Source: Desmodus rotundus
Taxonomy: Eukaryota > Chordata > Mammalia > Chiroptera > Phyllostomidae
Direction: 5' to 3'
DNA: 64,000 bases
Assembly (NCBI RefSeq): GCF_022682495.2
Contig: NC_071388.1
Span: 179,860,528 to 179,924,527 of the forward strand
A program made the translations under genes and the position numbers. Of the stretch, positions 12,801-23,303 are shown piece after piece. A model generated the notes under the pieces. That model worked only from the letters and a program-made list of their open reading frames with translations, had not been told where the DNA came from and made no database searches. Position 1 is the first letter of the stretch. Each line of letters starts with the position of its first letter.

Positions 12801-13127
12801 TTTAGAGTCTAATTTATTTCTGCACTTATCTTTATTGCTTCCTTCCTTCCACTCACTGTGGGCTTCACTTTTTTTTTTTTTTTCAACTTCCTTTAAGTAA
12901 AATCAGATTGTTTATTTGAACTTTTTTTTTTTGAGATAGGCCTGTAATGCTATGAATTTCCCTCTTAGGATTGTTTTGCCTTTGTTCCACAGATTTTTGG
13001 TTGTTGTGTTCTCATTTTCATTTGTTTCAAGGTACCTTTTGATTTCTTCCTTTATCTCTTTGTTGACCCATTCATTACTTAATAACATGTTACTTATTAA
13101 CCTTTTGGAATTGGCCCAAGTCATGAG
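9845..13127 (-). mobile_element. 5'-truncated L1 LINE (bat), 3.3 kb
   Basis: Read on the minus strand this is the 3' half of an L1: ORF2 from the end of the endonuclease/linker region at about 13124, through reverse transcriptase near 11705-11962, to the C-terminal region near 10100-10300, then a short 3' UTR and an A-rich tail read as TTTATTTTCATTTTTTTTG at the low-coordinate end. The frame is broken by many stops and indels. The 5' end is lost by truncation inside ORF2, which is usual for L1. No clear target duplication was found. Plus-strand frames here (10334, 10789, 11742, 12553, 12952) are antisense shadows. Confidence 0.92.
11705..11962 (-). pseudogene. L1 ORF2 reverse transcriptase fragment
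   Basis: This 85-codon open piece of ORF2 covers the RT palm. It contains [20 protein letters not shown] and [16 protein letters not shown], where FADD is the catalytic motif C shared by non-LTR reverse transcriptases. ORF2 protein would supply reverse transcriptase and endonuclease for L1 retrotransposition, but here it is a fragment of a 5'-truncated, stop-ridden copy. A second ORF2 piece lies upstream at 12912-13124 (WVNKEIKEEIKRYLETNENE), from the linker between endonuclease and RT. Confidence 0.9.
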
Positions 13128-13409
13128 ATACTTTCATATTATACAAATGTTCACTAAAAGACTCTTACTGCAAAAGCAAGTTATTAATAATTATGTGAAA
13201 AGGATAACCTGTCAGGCAGGCTTCTTCCTTGGCTACTCCTGGTCATTTTCTCAATGAGATTATACATAAAGCAGCCATAGAGAAAGATTTGAAAACTATG
13301 CATAAGCTCAACTACATGGACATCTTCTCCACACAATCAAAATAGCTGATACCAAAAAATTGCAATATTTTTGCAGTAAATTTCCAATGTTGCAATGTAG
13401 TACCAGTTT
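13128..13409. other. Unassigned sequence beside L1
   Basis: Short unique-looking stretch between the truncated 5' end of the L1 and an old LTR. Nothing is recognised. Confidence 0.4.
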
Positions 13410-13880
13410 CCTACAGCTTCTTTAATGAAATTAATACAAAATTAGTGTCTTAAAACACAAACTCATTACTTTAAAATTCTGTACGTCAACAGTCCACAAT
13501 GGATCTTAAAGTGCTAAAGTCTAGACAGTAGCAAAGCTGTGTTTTTCTGGAGGCTCTAGAGAAGAATCCATTTCCAACTTTTTCCAGGTTCCAGAGGCTG
13601 AACACATTCTCTGCATCTCATGCCCCCACATCGCTCTGATCTCTGCATTGGTCCTCATATCTCTGTCTCTGAGTAACACTCCTATCTCTGTTTTCTAAGG
13701 ACTCAGGGATTACATTGGCCCAACCCTCATAATCCACAATAAACTGTCTATCTCAAAATCTTTAATTTATCACATCTGCAAATTCTTTTATGCCACATAA
13801 ATTAATATGTTCACAGCTTTTATGCATTAGAATGTGGACATCTTTGGGAAGGAGGACATTATTCAACCTAACACAATAAA
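13410..13880 (-). mobile_element. MLT1-like MaLR LTR, antisense
   Basis: Read backwards this is the same class of LTR as at 3893-5207: AGTGTCTTAAAACACAAACT, TTCTGGAGGCTCTAGAGAAG, GGACTCAGGGATTACATTGG, AAATCTTTAATTTATCACAT and GAATGTGGACATCTTTGGGA match the reverse complement in order. No internal retroviral sequence is attached. It is an old, diverged solo LTR. Confidence 0.8.
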
Positions 13881-14045
13881 CAAGAAAAAAGAGGCTCATG
13901 TGCAGAATACATAAAGAGCTCCTACAAATGAATATGTGATATTCCCAAGCAATTCTGAATGAACACTATCAGTTCATTCATAGTTAATTTATAAATTGAA
14001 TGAAGTATTGTATAAAATCCAAGCCAATAATCACTACCACCATAG

Positions 14046-14092
14046 GAATGAAGGAAGGAAGGAAGGAAGGGGGGGGAGGAAGGGAGAAAGAG
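14046..14092. repeat. (GGAA)n microsatellite with G run
   Basis: Tandem GAAG/GGAA units are followed by a run of eight G and then GGAAGGGAG. Purine-only strand. Confidence 0.9.
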
Positions 14093-14189
14093 GCTAAGTA
14101 TAAAAATCTGGAAATAATGCGCAATAATAGCCAAGTGATTTTTGAAAAAGAACAATGAGTAACACTTTCCCTACTAATCGTTAACGCAG

Positions 14190-14470
14190 TGCTTTATCCC
14201 AAAGCATTTCTTTATACCAAAATAAAGAAATAGATACAGAAAACTAAATGGAGTCCAGAAATAAAATTCATGTTGGCATGAGAATTAAATATGTAGTAGA
14301 GATGACATTTCAAATGAGCAGGAATAGATAAACCATATGATTAATATATTTTGACTATGGGGTGTCTTTCTGAATGAAAACAGAATTAGATTTCTAACTC
14401 AAATGCAAAGGTAAATTCAGGATGACTTAAGGAAAAATAATTTTATAATTACAAAGTACTGAATGATAAT
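14190..14470 (+). mobile_element. Old L1 (L1M-type) ORF2 fragment, part 1
   Basis: GGAGTCCAGAAATAAAATTC, TGACATTTCAAATGAGCAGG and ACTCAAATGCAAAGGTAAAT resemble the mid-ORF2 region of ancient mammalian L1. The same element appears to resume at about 14980 after a MIR and a retrocopy. It is heavily decayed with no usable frame. Confidence 0.55.
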
Positions 14471-14479
14471 AAAAATACA

Positions 14480-14720
14480 GTGCATTATTGAGATCTAGGC
14501 ACTGTGATAAGCAATTTATTTGAAGGACTTCTGTAAACTGTGTAACAGTCCTATGATATTGGACTATTATGATCTGCACTGTAAGATGAGAAGACTGAGG
14601 CACCTAGAAGTTGTGTCTTGCTCAAGGTCACAGAGCCAGAAAAGGATGGACCGAGGATCTGACCCCAGGCATCATGACACAAGGTCCAACCTTTCAACCA
14701 TTACTTCGGCAACATTTAGG
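14480..14720 (-). repeat. MIR SINE, antisense, nearly complete
   Basis: CATTATTGAGATCTAGGCAC, GATGAGAAGACTGAGGCACC, TGCTCAAGGTCACAGAGCCA and GATCTGACCCCAGGCATCAT follow the reverse complement of MIR from the 3' core to the tRNA head. The 127-codon frame at 14520-14903 lies over this SINE and is not a gene. Confidence 0.88.
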
Positions 14721-14752
14721 AGAAGAATCCTTCTCAGGAAATTAATGAACTC

Positions 14753-14964
14753 GCTGGTTGTGATTTTTTTCTTTCTCTATCTCCACCACCCAATTATTTT
14801 ATTCTCATTTCCATACATTTTAAGTTGTCTCTTGAATGCAGCAGCACATTCGTCAAGTATAGGTTTACTTCAGGCACCTGTGACTTTAAATGAGGCAGCT
14901 TAACCTACATACGTAAGATGTCATGACTGAAATATACTCTTGTTCTCCAAAAAAAAAAAAAAGA
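14753..14964 (+). mobile_element. Poly-A retrocopy of unknown RNA with perfect 15-bp duplication
   Basis: GAAATTAATGAACTC occurs at 14738-14752 and again, identically, at 14965-14979, flanking a 212-bp segment that ends in CTCC followed by 14 A residues. Duplication plus 3' A tail is the signature of L1-mediated retrotransposition. The body (starting GCTGGTTGTGATTTTTTTC) matches no SINE or L1 end that I know and has no standard AATAAA close to the tail. It may be the 3' end of a processed pseudogene or of a noncoding RNA. The duplication is unbroken, so it is younger than the old L1/MIR sequence around it. Confidence 0.7.
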
Positions 14965-14979
14965 GAAATTAATGAACTC

Positions 14980-15345
14980 CACAGCCATTAAGAGAAATAA
15001 TGCTAAATTTGATTAAATACATATTAATTTTTTTTGCACTTTAAAAGACACTGTAAACAAAGTTAATAAACAAGCAATACACCAGGAGAAAGTACTTGCA
15101 AACTGATAAAGGTTTGAAATATAAACTACATAAAAAAGCTCCTAATAATCATTCAGAAAAAACAATTTAAAAAAATAAGTAAAGAATATGGACAGGAAAT
15201 TCAGAGAAAAAGAATCATGAATATTGCATATAAAATTTTTTAAATCTCACTAGTATAGCACCGGGTAATCAGGAAAGTGAAAGTTAAAATAACATTGATC
15301 TGTTTTACCCCACTGAACAGAAAAAAGCTAGAAAAGGGTTAAGAA
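14980..15345 (+). mobile_element. Old L1 (L1M-type) ORF2 fragment, part 2
   Basis: ACTGTAAACAAAGTTAATAA, CAGGAGAAAGTACTTGCAAA, AAAGCTCCTAATAATCATTC and ATCTCACTAGTATAGCACCG follow the 3' third of L1 ORF2 (GGGAGAAAATATTTGCAAA, AAAGAACTCCTACAA, ATCACTAGTCATTAGGG). The reading frame is destroyed. Confidence 0.7.
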
Positions 15346-15349
15346 AGAT

Positions 15350-15812
15350 ATACAACAGACTGTGGTAGACTGTGGATGATAAAAAGGGGTTCTACAGAAA
15401 GTAATTTCACAAGGTGCTCTAAACATACCTTCTTAACTGGGCAGGTCGTGGTGGGTAGTCGTGCCCCACACATATATTGTTAGTAGAAGGTTCATCTTTG
15501 TCTTAAGCAAGCCCTGTCCACTGTTTCTGTGCATCTAGGTTAACTCACCTTTGAAATAATCACAACCACCTTCAACAAAGCAAGTAATCTTGATAACTAT
15601 CCCGTAATCCAATCCTCACCTTGCACCTTGCTTTCTCCCACCTCCATGTAAGTTTCCTTACTGCCCCTCAATCCCAAACGCAAAAAAGAAGCTGCAAATA
15701 CATTATTCTGAGGAGAGTTTGAGATCTTGCTACTCAGCATATGTTGTTAGTTTGGTTCAAATAAACTTTTGTAAAAATTCTCTACAGATTTGGATTTTTT
15801 TGTGTATTGACA
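15350..15812 (+). mobile_element. LTR-like block inside old L1 (boundaries uncertain)
   Basis: The old L1 is interrupted here and its 3' UTR resumes at about 15813. The block ends in TGACA, has AATAAA near 15763 shortly before its end, and carries a CT-rich segment (TTGCTTTCTCCCACCTCCAT) followed by GATTTGGATTTTTTTGTG, as in many class I LTRs. I could not find a matching duplication, so the left edge is approximate and the LTR assignment is an inference from layout. Confidence 0.5.
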
Positions 15813-15960
15813 CTAAACCATTAAGGATGGTTACCTCTGGGAAGGGGAGTTAGATTGGAAAAATATGGTGATTATATCTTTAAATATTTAATGTAAAAAT
15901 GAATTTGGATATTGTATTAATTTTTTATAAGATAAAAATGCATTTTAAATGAATCCTATG
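15813..15960 (+). mobile_element. Old L1 3' UTR fragment
   Basis: AAGGATGGTTACCTCTGGGA followed by an AT-rich end resembles the 3' UTR of ancient L1M subfamilies and lies in line with the ORF2 pieces at 14190-15345. It probably belongs to the same element. Confidence 0.5.
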
Positions 15961-16059
15961 TTTGCGAAAGCGTTTCTGAATGGTGAAAAAAGTTGACCCA
16001 GCAAATTTCAGGATGCTGGCTGTCACTTAATTTTTGTCGTTGTTGTTTTGATTTGTTTT

Positions 16060-17083
16060 CAGTTTTGTGTAACTCAAAGGTATACAATGTGTTGATTTAA
16101 CACACTTGTGTAATGCAAAATGATTACCACCATAGTGTTAACTAACAGCTACATCACATCATATATTTACCACTTCAGTTTTTGTAGTGAGAACATTTAA
16201 GCAGTACTCTCTTAGAAACTTCCAAGTATATATATATATATATATATATAACGCAGTGTTGTTAACCACAATCATTATGCTGCCCATTAGATTCCCAGAA
16301 CACACTGATCTTGTATCTGGAAGTTTGTACTCTGACCGCCCTCTCTCCTTCTCCTTCCCCCATCCTCTAGCCCCTGGCAACGGTTCTCATCTCTGTGAGT
16401 TCAGCTTTGTTAGATTCTACATATATGTGACATCATACAGTATTTGTCATTTACTGTCTGACGTATTTCAATTTGCCTCCAAGTCCCATCACGTTGTCAC
16501 AAACAGCAGGGTGTCTTTCCTTCTCATGACTGAATAATATTACTACATATCTATCTGGCCCTGAGCTTTTGTTTGTTGGGAGGTATTTTTTTATTACTGA
16601 TTCAATTTTGTCCCTAGTAATCAGTCCATTCAGAGTTTCTGCTTCTTCATGATTCAGTCTTGGTAGGTTGTGTTTCTAGCAACTTATCCACATTTTCTAG
16701 GTTATGCAATTTCTGGATAGAAAGTTATCCATAGTATTTTTTTGTGTTTTGTGCTATCAGATGAAATATCTCCTCTTTCATTTCTGATTTTATGTATTTG
16801 AGTCTTCCTTCTTTTTTTTTTTAGTGAGACTACCTAAAGGTTTGTCAATTTTGTTTATTTTTTCAAAAACCCATCTTAGTTTAATTGATCTCTTCTATGT
16901 TCTTTTTATTCTCTATTTCATTTGTTTTATCCTGATCTTTGTCATTTGTTTAGTTTGGTCTTTTTATAGTTCCTTGAGGTATAAAGTTAGGTTGTTTACT
17001 TGAGAACTTTCTTGTTTTGTTTTGGTTTTTTGTTTTGAGGAAGGTGTTTATCACTATGTCCTTCCTTTTGGAGCTGCTTTTAA
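16060..17083 (-). mobile_element. Old L1 (L1M-type), minus strand
   Basis: The first half (16060-16557) is the reverse complement of an old L1 3' UTR: GTAACTCAAAGGTATACAAT, AGATTCCCAGAACACACTGA, CCCTGGCAACGGTTCTCATC. From 16560 it jumps to a more 5' part of ORF2 (TTTGTTTGTTGGGAGGTATT, ATTTTTTCAAAAACCCATCT), so the element carries a large internal deletion. It stops at about 17083, where a younger L1 begins. Confidence 0.8.
16227..16251. repeat. (TA)n microsatellite
   Basis: About twelve TA units inside the old L1 3' UTR. Confidence 0.9.
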
Positions 17084-17084
17084 T

Positions 17085-18888
17085 ATTTTTAAATTTTTTA
17101 TTGTCATTATATCATAGTTGTCCCAATTTTCCTCCTTTGCCCTGCTCCATGCAGCCCACCCCCCACTTCCACAGTCAATCCCCACACTGTTGTCCCTGTC
17201 CATGGGTCTTTCATACATGTTCTTTGAGTAGTCCCTTCCCCTTCTTTCTACCATTATCCCCCTTCCCCTCCCCTCTGGTCACTGTCAGTCTGTTCCATGT
17301 TTCCATGCCTCTGGTTCTATTTTGCTTATTAGTTTATTTTGTTCATTAGATTCCTCTTATAGCTGAGAACATATAGTATCTATTTTTCACCAACTGGCTT
17401 ATTTCACTTACCATAATATTCTCCATTTCCATCTATGCTGTTGCAAAAGGTAGGAGTTCCTTCTTTCTTTCTGCTGCATGGAATTCCATTGTGTAAATGT
17501 ACCAGAGTGTTTTGATCCACTCGTTTGCTGATGAGCACTTAGACTGTTTCCAGTACTTGGCTGTTGTAAATTGTGCTGCTATGAACATGGGGGCGCTAAG
17601 GTTCTTGAATTGGTAATTTGTGATTCTTATATTGTAGTCCCAGTAGTGGAATCTCTGGGTCAAAAGTCAGTTCCATTTTTAATTTTCTGAGGAAATTCTG
17701 TACTATTTTCCACAGTGGCTGCATCAGTCTGCATTCCCATCAACAGTGCACTAGGGTTCCCTTTTCTCCACATTCTCACATGTTGCTTGTTGATTGTTTA
17801 TGTTGGCCATTCTGACTGGTGGGAGGTGGTATCTCATTGTGGTTTTAATTTGCATCTCTGTGATGGCTAGTAATGTTGAGCATTTTTTCATATGTCTAAG
17901 GGCCATCTGTATGTCCTCCTTGGAGAAGTATTTCTTCAGGTCCTTTGCCCGTTTTTAGTTGGGTTGTTTGTCTTCTTGGTGTTGAGTCCTATCAGTTTTT
18001 TATATATTTTGGAGATGGACAAGGGAAGCCTTGTCCAATGTGTCACTGGCAAATATGTTCTCCCATACAGTAGGTTCCCTTTTCATTTTGATGATGGTGT
18101 CTTTAGCCATGCAGAAACTTTTTAATTTGATGTATTCCATTTGTTTATTTTCCCCTTTATTTCCCTTGCCTTAGGAAATATATTAACAAAAATATTGCTA
18201 TGTGGGATGTCTGAAATTTTACTGCCTATGTTTTCCACTAGGACTTTTATGGTATCATGACTTATATTTAAGTCCTTTATCCATTTTGAGTTTATTCTGT
18301 TGTATGTGTAAGCTAGTGGTCTAGTTTCATTTTTTTGCATGGGCCAGTCCAGTTCTCCCAGCACCATTTACTGAAGAGGCTGGTTTTACTCCATTGTGTG
18401 CCCGTGCCCCCTTTGTCGAATACTAATTGGCAATAGGGACATGGGTTTATTCCTGGGCTCTCTACTCTTTTGTTTGTTTGTTTAAATATATTTTATTGAT
18501 TATGCTATTACAGTTGTCCTATTTTTTCTCCCCTTTATCCCCCTTCACCCTGCACCCCCCTTCCCACCATCATTTCCCCCCTTAGTTCATGGACATGGAT
18601 GAAGGGTGGGCTCTCTATTCTGCTCCATTGATCTAAGATCTGTTCTCATGCCACTGCCAGGCTGTCTTGATTACAGTGGCCTTGTAGTATAGTTTATGTC
18701 AGCTACTGTGATCCCTCCTACTTTGTTCTTCTTCCTCATGACTGCTAAGGCTGCTCAGGGTCTTTTTTTGTTCCATATAAATTTTTGGAATATTTGTCTT
18801 AGATCTGTGAAATATGCCATTGATGTTTTAATAGGAATTGCACCAAATCTATAGATTGCTTTGGGTAGTACACACATTTTAATGATGT
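17085..18888 (-). mobile_element. 5'-truncated bat L1
   Basis: The minus strand reads ORF2 C-terminal half, 3' UTR and an A-rich tail (plus-strand TTTTTAAATTTTTTATTGTC at the left end). The clearest ORF2 piece is 18122-18367, with [20 protein letters not shown] and [19 protein letters not shown]; another at 17433-17663 ends in the FHAAERKKELL region. The 5' truncation is near 18888, where similarity to other L1 copies in this window stops. A short half-L1 tail with its own duplication sits inside at 18472-18605. Confidence 0.9.
18472..18605 (-). mobile_element. Severely truncated half-L1-type 3' tail
   Basis: On the minus strand this short insert reads CATGGACATGAACTAAGG, GCAGGGTGAAGGGGGATAAA, TAATAGCATAATCAATAAAA and then TAAACAAACAAACAAA. 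The same order ends the half-L1-like element at 52410-52543, and it is unlike the 3' UTR of the ordinary L1 copies here. GGGCTCTCTACTC (18456-18468) and GGGCTCTCTATTC (18608-18620) flank it as the target duplication, with one mismatch in 13, inside ORF2 of the host L1. Confidence 0.8.
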
Positions 18889-21615
18889 ACTAAATACATG
18901 TAACTCATGTTTCCTATACTATACCAGCAGAGAAAGGGGGGATTGGAAGGATGGAAGCAGTATAGGGAGTCCCAGAGAATCAAGGTATAGAATTATCTTT
19001 TATCTGAGCCCCTAAGTGAAATCCCTGTAACCCATCAGCCCACAAATTCCCTTCTTTCTCATCTCTAGAATTTCAGAGGTGTTTAACATCAGAGCCTGGA
19101 AAGGGATAAAACATTAGAGCATTCAAGTTTTTTTTCTTATTTGGGAAATTTGCTTAGTCTCTATAAGACTTAAGTACCTTATCTGCTAAATGGAAATATT
19201 AATTACTCTGAGGATTAAAAGAAATAGGACATGTAACCTAACCATAGCACTGGGTATTTAAATTCTCTGAGTTTCTCCACTCTGTTCTCCCTTCCCTCAC
19301 TCAAGTTCTCCTCTTCCTGTGTTCCCATCAGTTGTGGCATAGCTGTTTTTCTTCCTTAGGCTACACATGTAATAAAATGGTGCAGCAGCGTCTGTGGATC
19401 CTGAAAATAAAGCCTATGCAAGGCCTAGGAGGAAAGTCCGAATGAAGGTTTCTTGGAAGTCTCAGACCCCTTGCATCTCATTGGTGCCAGTGTGGGTCAG
19501 TGCATATATTTCTAATCAACTGCTGTGGTCAGAGGACTAAATGTATTGATTGGCTTAGGTCTAAATCACACTCTCCATTCTTGGAGAAACTGTGGATGCT
19601 CTACCAAAACAAATGGGCCAAACAAGGGAAGGAGTAGATCACCCAAATGGAAGAAGTCAGGGAATGGATTCAGAGAAGATGCATTCTCTTGTATCTTACA
19701 TCTCACATCCTCACTTCTCTTTAGGGCTATGCAATGCTTTGGTTAAAGTCTCCCAAAAATTCCATAATACAAAATTCTATAATAAAAGGAGTGTATCATG
19801 GAATACCACCCGCATACCCTCAAGTTTTCTAGGCTTTGGGGAATGTATCGCTATCATAATCAAATTAAATGAACTAAGTTCCCATCTTATGTCCTTGGGG
19901 AAGTCCAGAACTCTTCCAAAATATTCCACATATTCTCACGGGGGATGGAATCCCCTCAGCTTCTCTCACTTGGGCTATTTTCACCCTTTACCTTCTCACT
20001 TTCTGCAGCTGTTATCTTCCTGTCATACTGCTTGGGCTGTCCTCTTCTACTCCTCAAAATAGAATATAGTTTGTAAATTTTATTAAATTTTAGGTGAAAT
20101 AAGAAAGGATCACAGAACAGGGTAGATCAGGGAATAATTTAAGCTGAAGTTAAGAATTACTGTTTTCAGAAGTTTCTTGGCTAAATGCCAAAGTTAATTT
20201 CTTGCTGACCTCCTCTCTGCCCCCACCCCGCCATCTCAGGTCTTGATTTCCTGCAAGGCTGCTACCTTTCTGGATACCTCCCCCTGCTCCACATTTTAGG
20301 GCTCACAAAATCCTCTCTCCCCAAACCATCAGGGAAATTTTTAAATATTCACTTTCATTGTATGCAGAGCACTTTAGGTCCACATTCTCATTCAATGGAG
20401 TGTGTCTCTCATTCATTTGATAATACAAATCTGGTGTTGAATAATAGCAACATTTTTAATATTTAATTTCCTTATGTTGAATTGAATTACTTGGGTACAA
20501 TATTTAACCTAAAAGAAGAAATAAAGACGTATTAAACCACATTATATTGGCTTTTTGCAATTTCACATTTTAAAATTAAAAGAACAATACAAAAGAGCTG
20601 TTACACGGTCCCACAATTCTACAGTCCCAGAGTTGTTCATGGATTTCTCCTGTTGCTTTTATATATAAATTGTGTTGGACAGTAAAGACCATTTCCCCAT
20701 CTCCAGGCTTTCCCAACTTAAAGTGTTAGTGTATACCCTTCAGCAATTCTGTCTGAATTAATTCATAGCCATTGTTCCACTTTTCTTCTTCTGAACTACA
20801 AAGGATTATCACCATGTCCGTGAAATTTAGAATTTTCCTTAAGAGAACACGTAGTCCAGTGTTCAGCTGCCACACTGGTAAGCTGTTAAGTATAATATAA
20901 GATCACCACTTACATATACGGCAGCTAAGATTCTGACATGCGGTTGGCTTTTGCAAGGTTGCAGGAGAAAGACATGAACGTTATCTCCTGACTTTTGTCA
21001 CCGCGCTTTGACTTGGTAGACTCAGTAGATCCAGCGAGCATTCCAATGGGTGCCAACTGTGTCTCGGTGGTACTGCTTCCCTCCCAGATTTTGGCAGTCC
21101 TTCATTATTAGCAGATGTGTTTCCACCCAGCACTCTCCCACCACTGTACTTTCTGAAAGTCACAATCCGTTTTTCTTTTGTTTCCACATCCGTAGGCTAT
21201 GCTAAGGCTGGCATCACGAGCTCTAAAATTAATTTCCAGCCACTTTCCAGATGTCTTTCCTAAAAGTTGTAAGCTAGTAATAAAACAGTCAATGCCTGGT
21301 CCAGAGTAAGCTTGACTAGCTACCCCCCCCCACCACATCCTATGTTGCTGATCAATAGATGGCTTCAGATTTGAGGTTCTGTCAAAAGTCTAGCAAATGC
21401 ATTTGGGGGGTAAGGGAGTGCTCTTTACACCAATATTAGGTGTATATGTAATAGTTTGTACATAATGGTTCTTGTATTTAAGGATTATTACCCTTTTTAT
21501 ACTGTCACAGAGAAACTTTCTAGGCTGTGTTAGGTGCTAAGCTGTCGCTCACACAGTAAGAAAGCATGACTGTGTGGCCTGACGCCCTGTGGAGACAGCC
21601 CAGTGGCCAAGCCAG
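18889..21615. other. Mostly unassigned sequence with one MIR trace
   Basis: A sense MIR trace lies at 19130-19265 (CTTAAGTACCTTATCTGCTA, then TCTGAGGATTAAAAGAAATA). Otherwise I see nothing. The longest frame (19592-20062, 156 codons) has no recognisable domain, no Kozak-like start context and no codon signature that separates it from chance. Two minus-strand frames near 20981-21338 are similarly unsupported. Confidence 0.45.
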
Positions 21616-21619
21616 ATTC

Positions 21620-21830
21620 TTCCTGGCAGGGCTGCCTAATGCAAATCCTGGCCCCCACACCTACTGACTTCACCACCAGGAAACTCAATTTTCTTATCTT
21701 TTCAATCTGAGATAATAGTACCCACCTCAAAAAAGTGTGGTAAGGATTAAATACATTAATTTATGAAAAGGACTTTGGAGAGCGCCTTGGAGATAGTAAG
21801 TCATCTCTCAATGCTGACCACCATTAACTC
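21620..21830 (+). repeat. MIR SINE, sense
   Basis: CTAATGCAAATCCTGGCCCC (B-box region), CTTATCTTTTCAATCTGAGA, TAATAGTACCCACCTCAAAA and GGTAAGGATTAAATACATTA follow the sense MIR consensus in order. Diverged, no duplication visible. Confidence 0.8.
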
Positions 21831-21949
21831 TTATTAAGTGGGTTGGAAAAACCACAGAGGCTCAATACTATTTTTTAAAATCTGAAAACATTTGTGTTGT
21901 GTTTAACAACACAAATGTTTGTCTATATTCTAGGAAAGTTTTTTTATTT

Positions 21950-22790
21950 TTTTCAACCTCAATTCATTCACTTCACAAATATACATTGAGCACCCAAGTG
22001 CCATGTGCTAGAAGATGTGCCAGGGATGTACTACTGAATAGAGAGAGAAGTTCCCAAGAAGCTTTGATTCTAGAGAAGAGAGAAAATAAAACCATAAACA
22101 AATATAATGGTCAAGATAATGTCGAACAGTAATAGAACTGTGCAGAAAATGAATGGAGTGGTAGAATAGGCAGGTACGTGGAGGGGCAGGGTCATGGAGG
22201 GGCAGTCATACTCCAGAAGTGAGGCCAAGCTGAGGTCTGAATAAGAAGCTTGTTCGGCTAAATCCAGGTAGAGCACACTCCAGCAGAGAGAAACACTGGT
22301 GTCAAGGAGCAGGAAGAAGGTCAGTGTGGCTGAAGTGGCTTGAACCAAAGAATGGGAGGTGATGTCAGGATTAGAGTCAAGAGCCAGATTGTGTAGAGCC
22401 TTACGGGCCCTGGTTAATTTTTGATTTGTCCTTCATGAGATGAGAAGCCATTGGAAGGTTAAAGTGGGAAAGGATGTGATCTGAGTTATAATTCTAAACA
22501 GTCACCCTGGCAGCTGGGCAAAGAATGGAGAGAGGAGAAAGAGCATAAAGCAGAACTGCTAGGAGGCTGCTGCCGTTGGGTGAGAGATGATGGGAACAGC
22601 AGGGATGGGCGGACCCCGGATGTATTTTAGAGACAGGGCTGGCAGACTTGCGACGGATGTGAGGGTGAGGATGAGAAAGATGGGAATCAAAAATGACTCT
22701 TGGCTTTGGCTTGAGAAACTATGTTGGTGCTTATTTATTGAATTCAGAACACTTAGGTTTAAATTTAGAGGAGAAATCAAGTGTTCTTTT
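21950..22790 (-). mobile_element. L2 LINE 3' region, antisense
   Basis: Starting with TCAATTCATTCACTTCACAA and ACATTGAGCACCCAAGTGCC (the L2 3' end reversed), it continues with GAAGGTCAGTGTGGCTGAAG, CCAGATTGTGTAGAGCCTTA, GAGAAGCCATTGGAAGGTTA, TCTAAACAGTCACCCTGGCA and GAGAGATGATGGGAACAGCA, all in the order of the reverse L2 consensus. About 0.8 kb of this extinct CR1-clade LINE is retained without a usable reading frame. Confidence 0.88.
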
Positions 22791-22998
22791 ATGGTACTTT
22801 TATTTTGACAACACGCACTGAATAAGAGACATCTGTATTTTTCTAACTTGGAAATACTTAAAAACTCATTTTTTGGTCTTCTGAAATTTTAGCATTTGGT
22901 GAAGCTACTCCTAACTGACCAAAGAGACAATGCCACCTCCCTTTATTTACAGTTATATGTCCCATTTGCACCTATATTACAGCTGAAATTTAAAGACT

Positions 22999-23293
22999 GT
23001 CATATGATCTCAGCTATACGTGGAGTCTAATCAACAAAATAAACTGACAAAGTAGAAACAGAGGCATAGATACTTGGAGCAGATGGACAGCTGTCAGAAG
23101 GGAGGGAGCAGGGGAGGACTGGATGAAAGAAGGTGGGGGGATTAGCCGAAGAACATACATGCAGAGCCCACAGACACAGACACCAGTGTGGGGATGGCCA
23201 GAGGGAAGCGGGGGCAGGGGCTGGGTGGAGGTGGGCAGAGGGGAGAGAATGGGGACATCTGTAACAGTGTCTCAATAAAAATAAAGTTAAAAA
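22999..23293 (+). mobile_element. Short bat L1 3' end with target duplication
   Basis: ATGATCTCAGCTATACGTGG is the very end of ORF2; the 3' UTR follows, with GACAGCTGTCAGAAGGGAGG, a G-rich tract and GTCTCAATAAAAATAAAGTT before the A tail. AAAGACTGTC (22992-23001) and AAAGACTATC (23294-23303) flank it as a target duplication with one mismatch. It is a typical severely 5'-truncated L1 of about 0.3 kb. Confidence 0.88.
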
Positions 23294-23303
23294 AAAGACT
23301 ATC

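Noticed and set aside
19592..20062. 156-codon open frame, the longest outside recognised elements
   Set aside because: No recognisable domain, low-complexity AT-rich composition, an overlapping frame of similar quality beside it, and no splice or promoter context. Chance is sufficient in a window this size.
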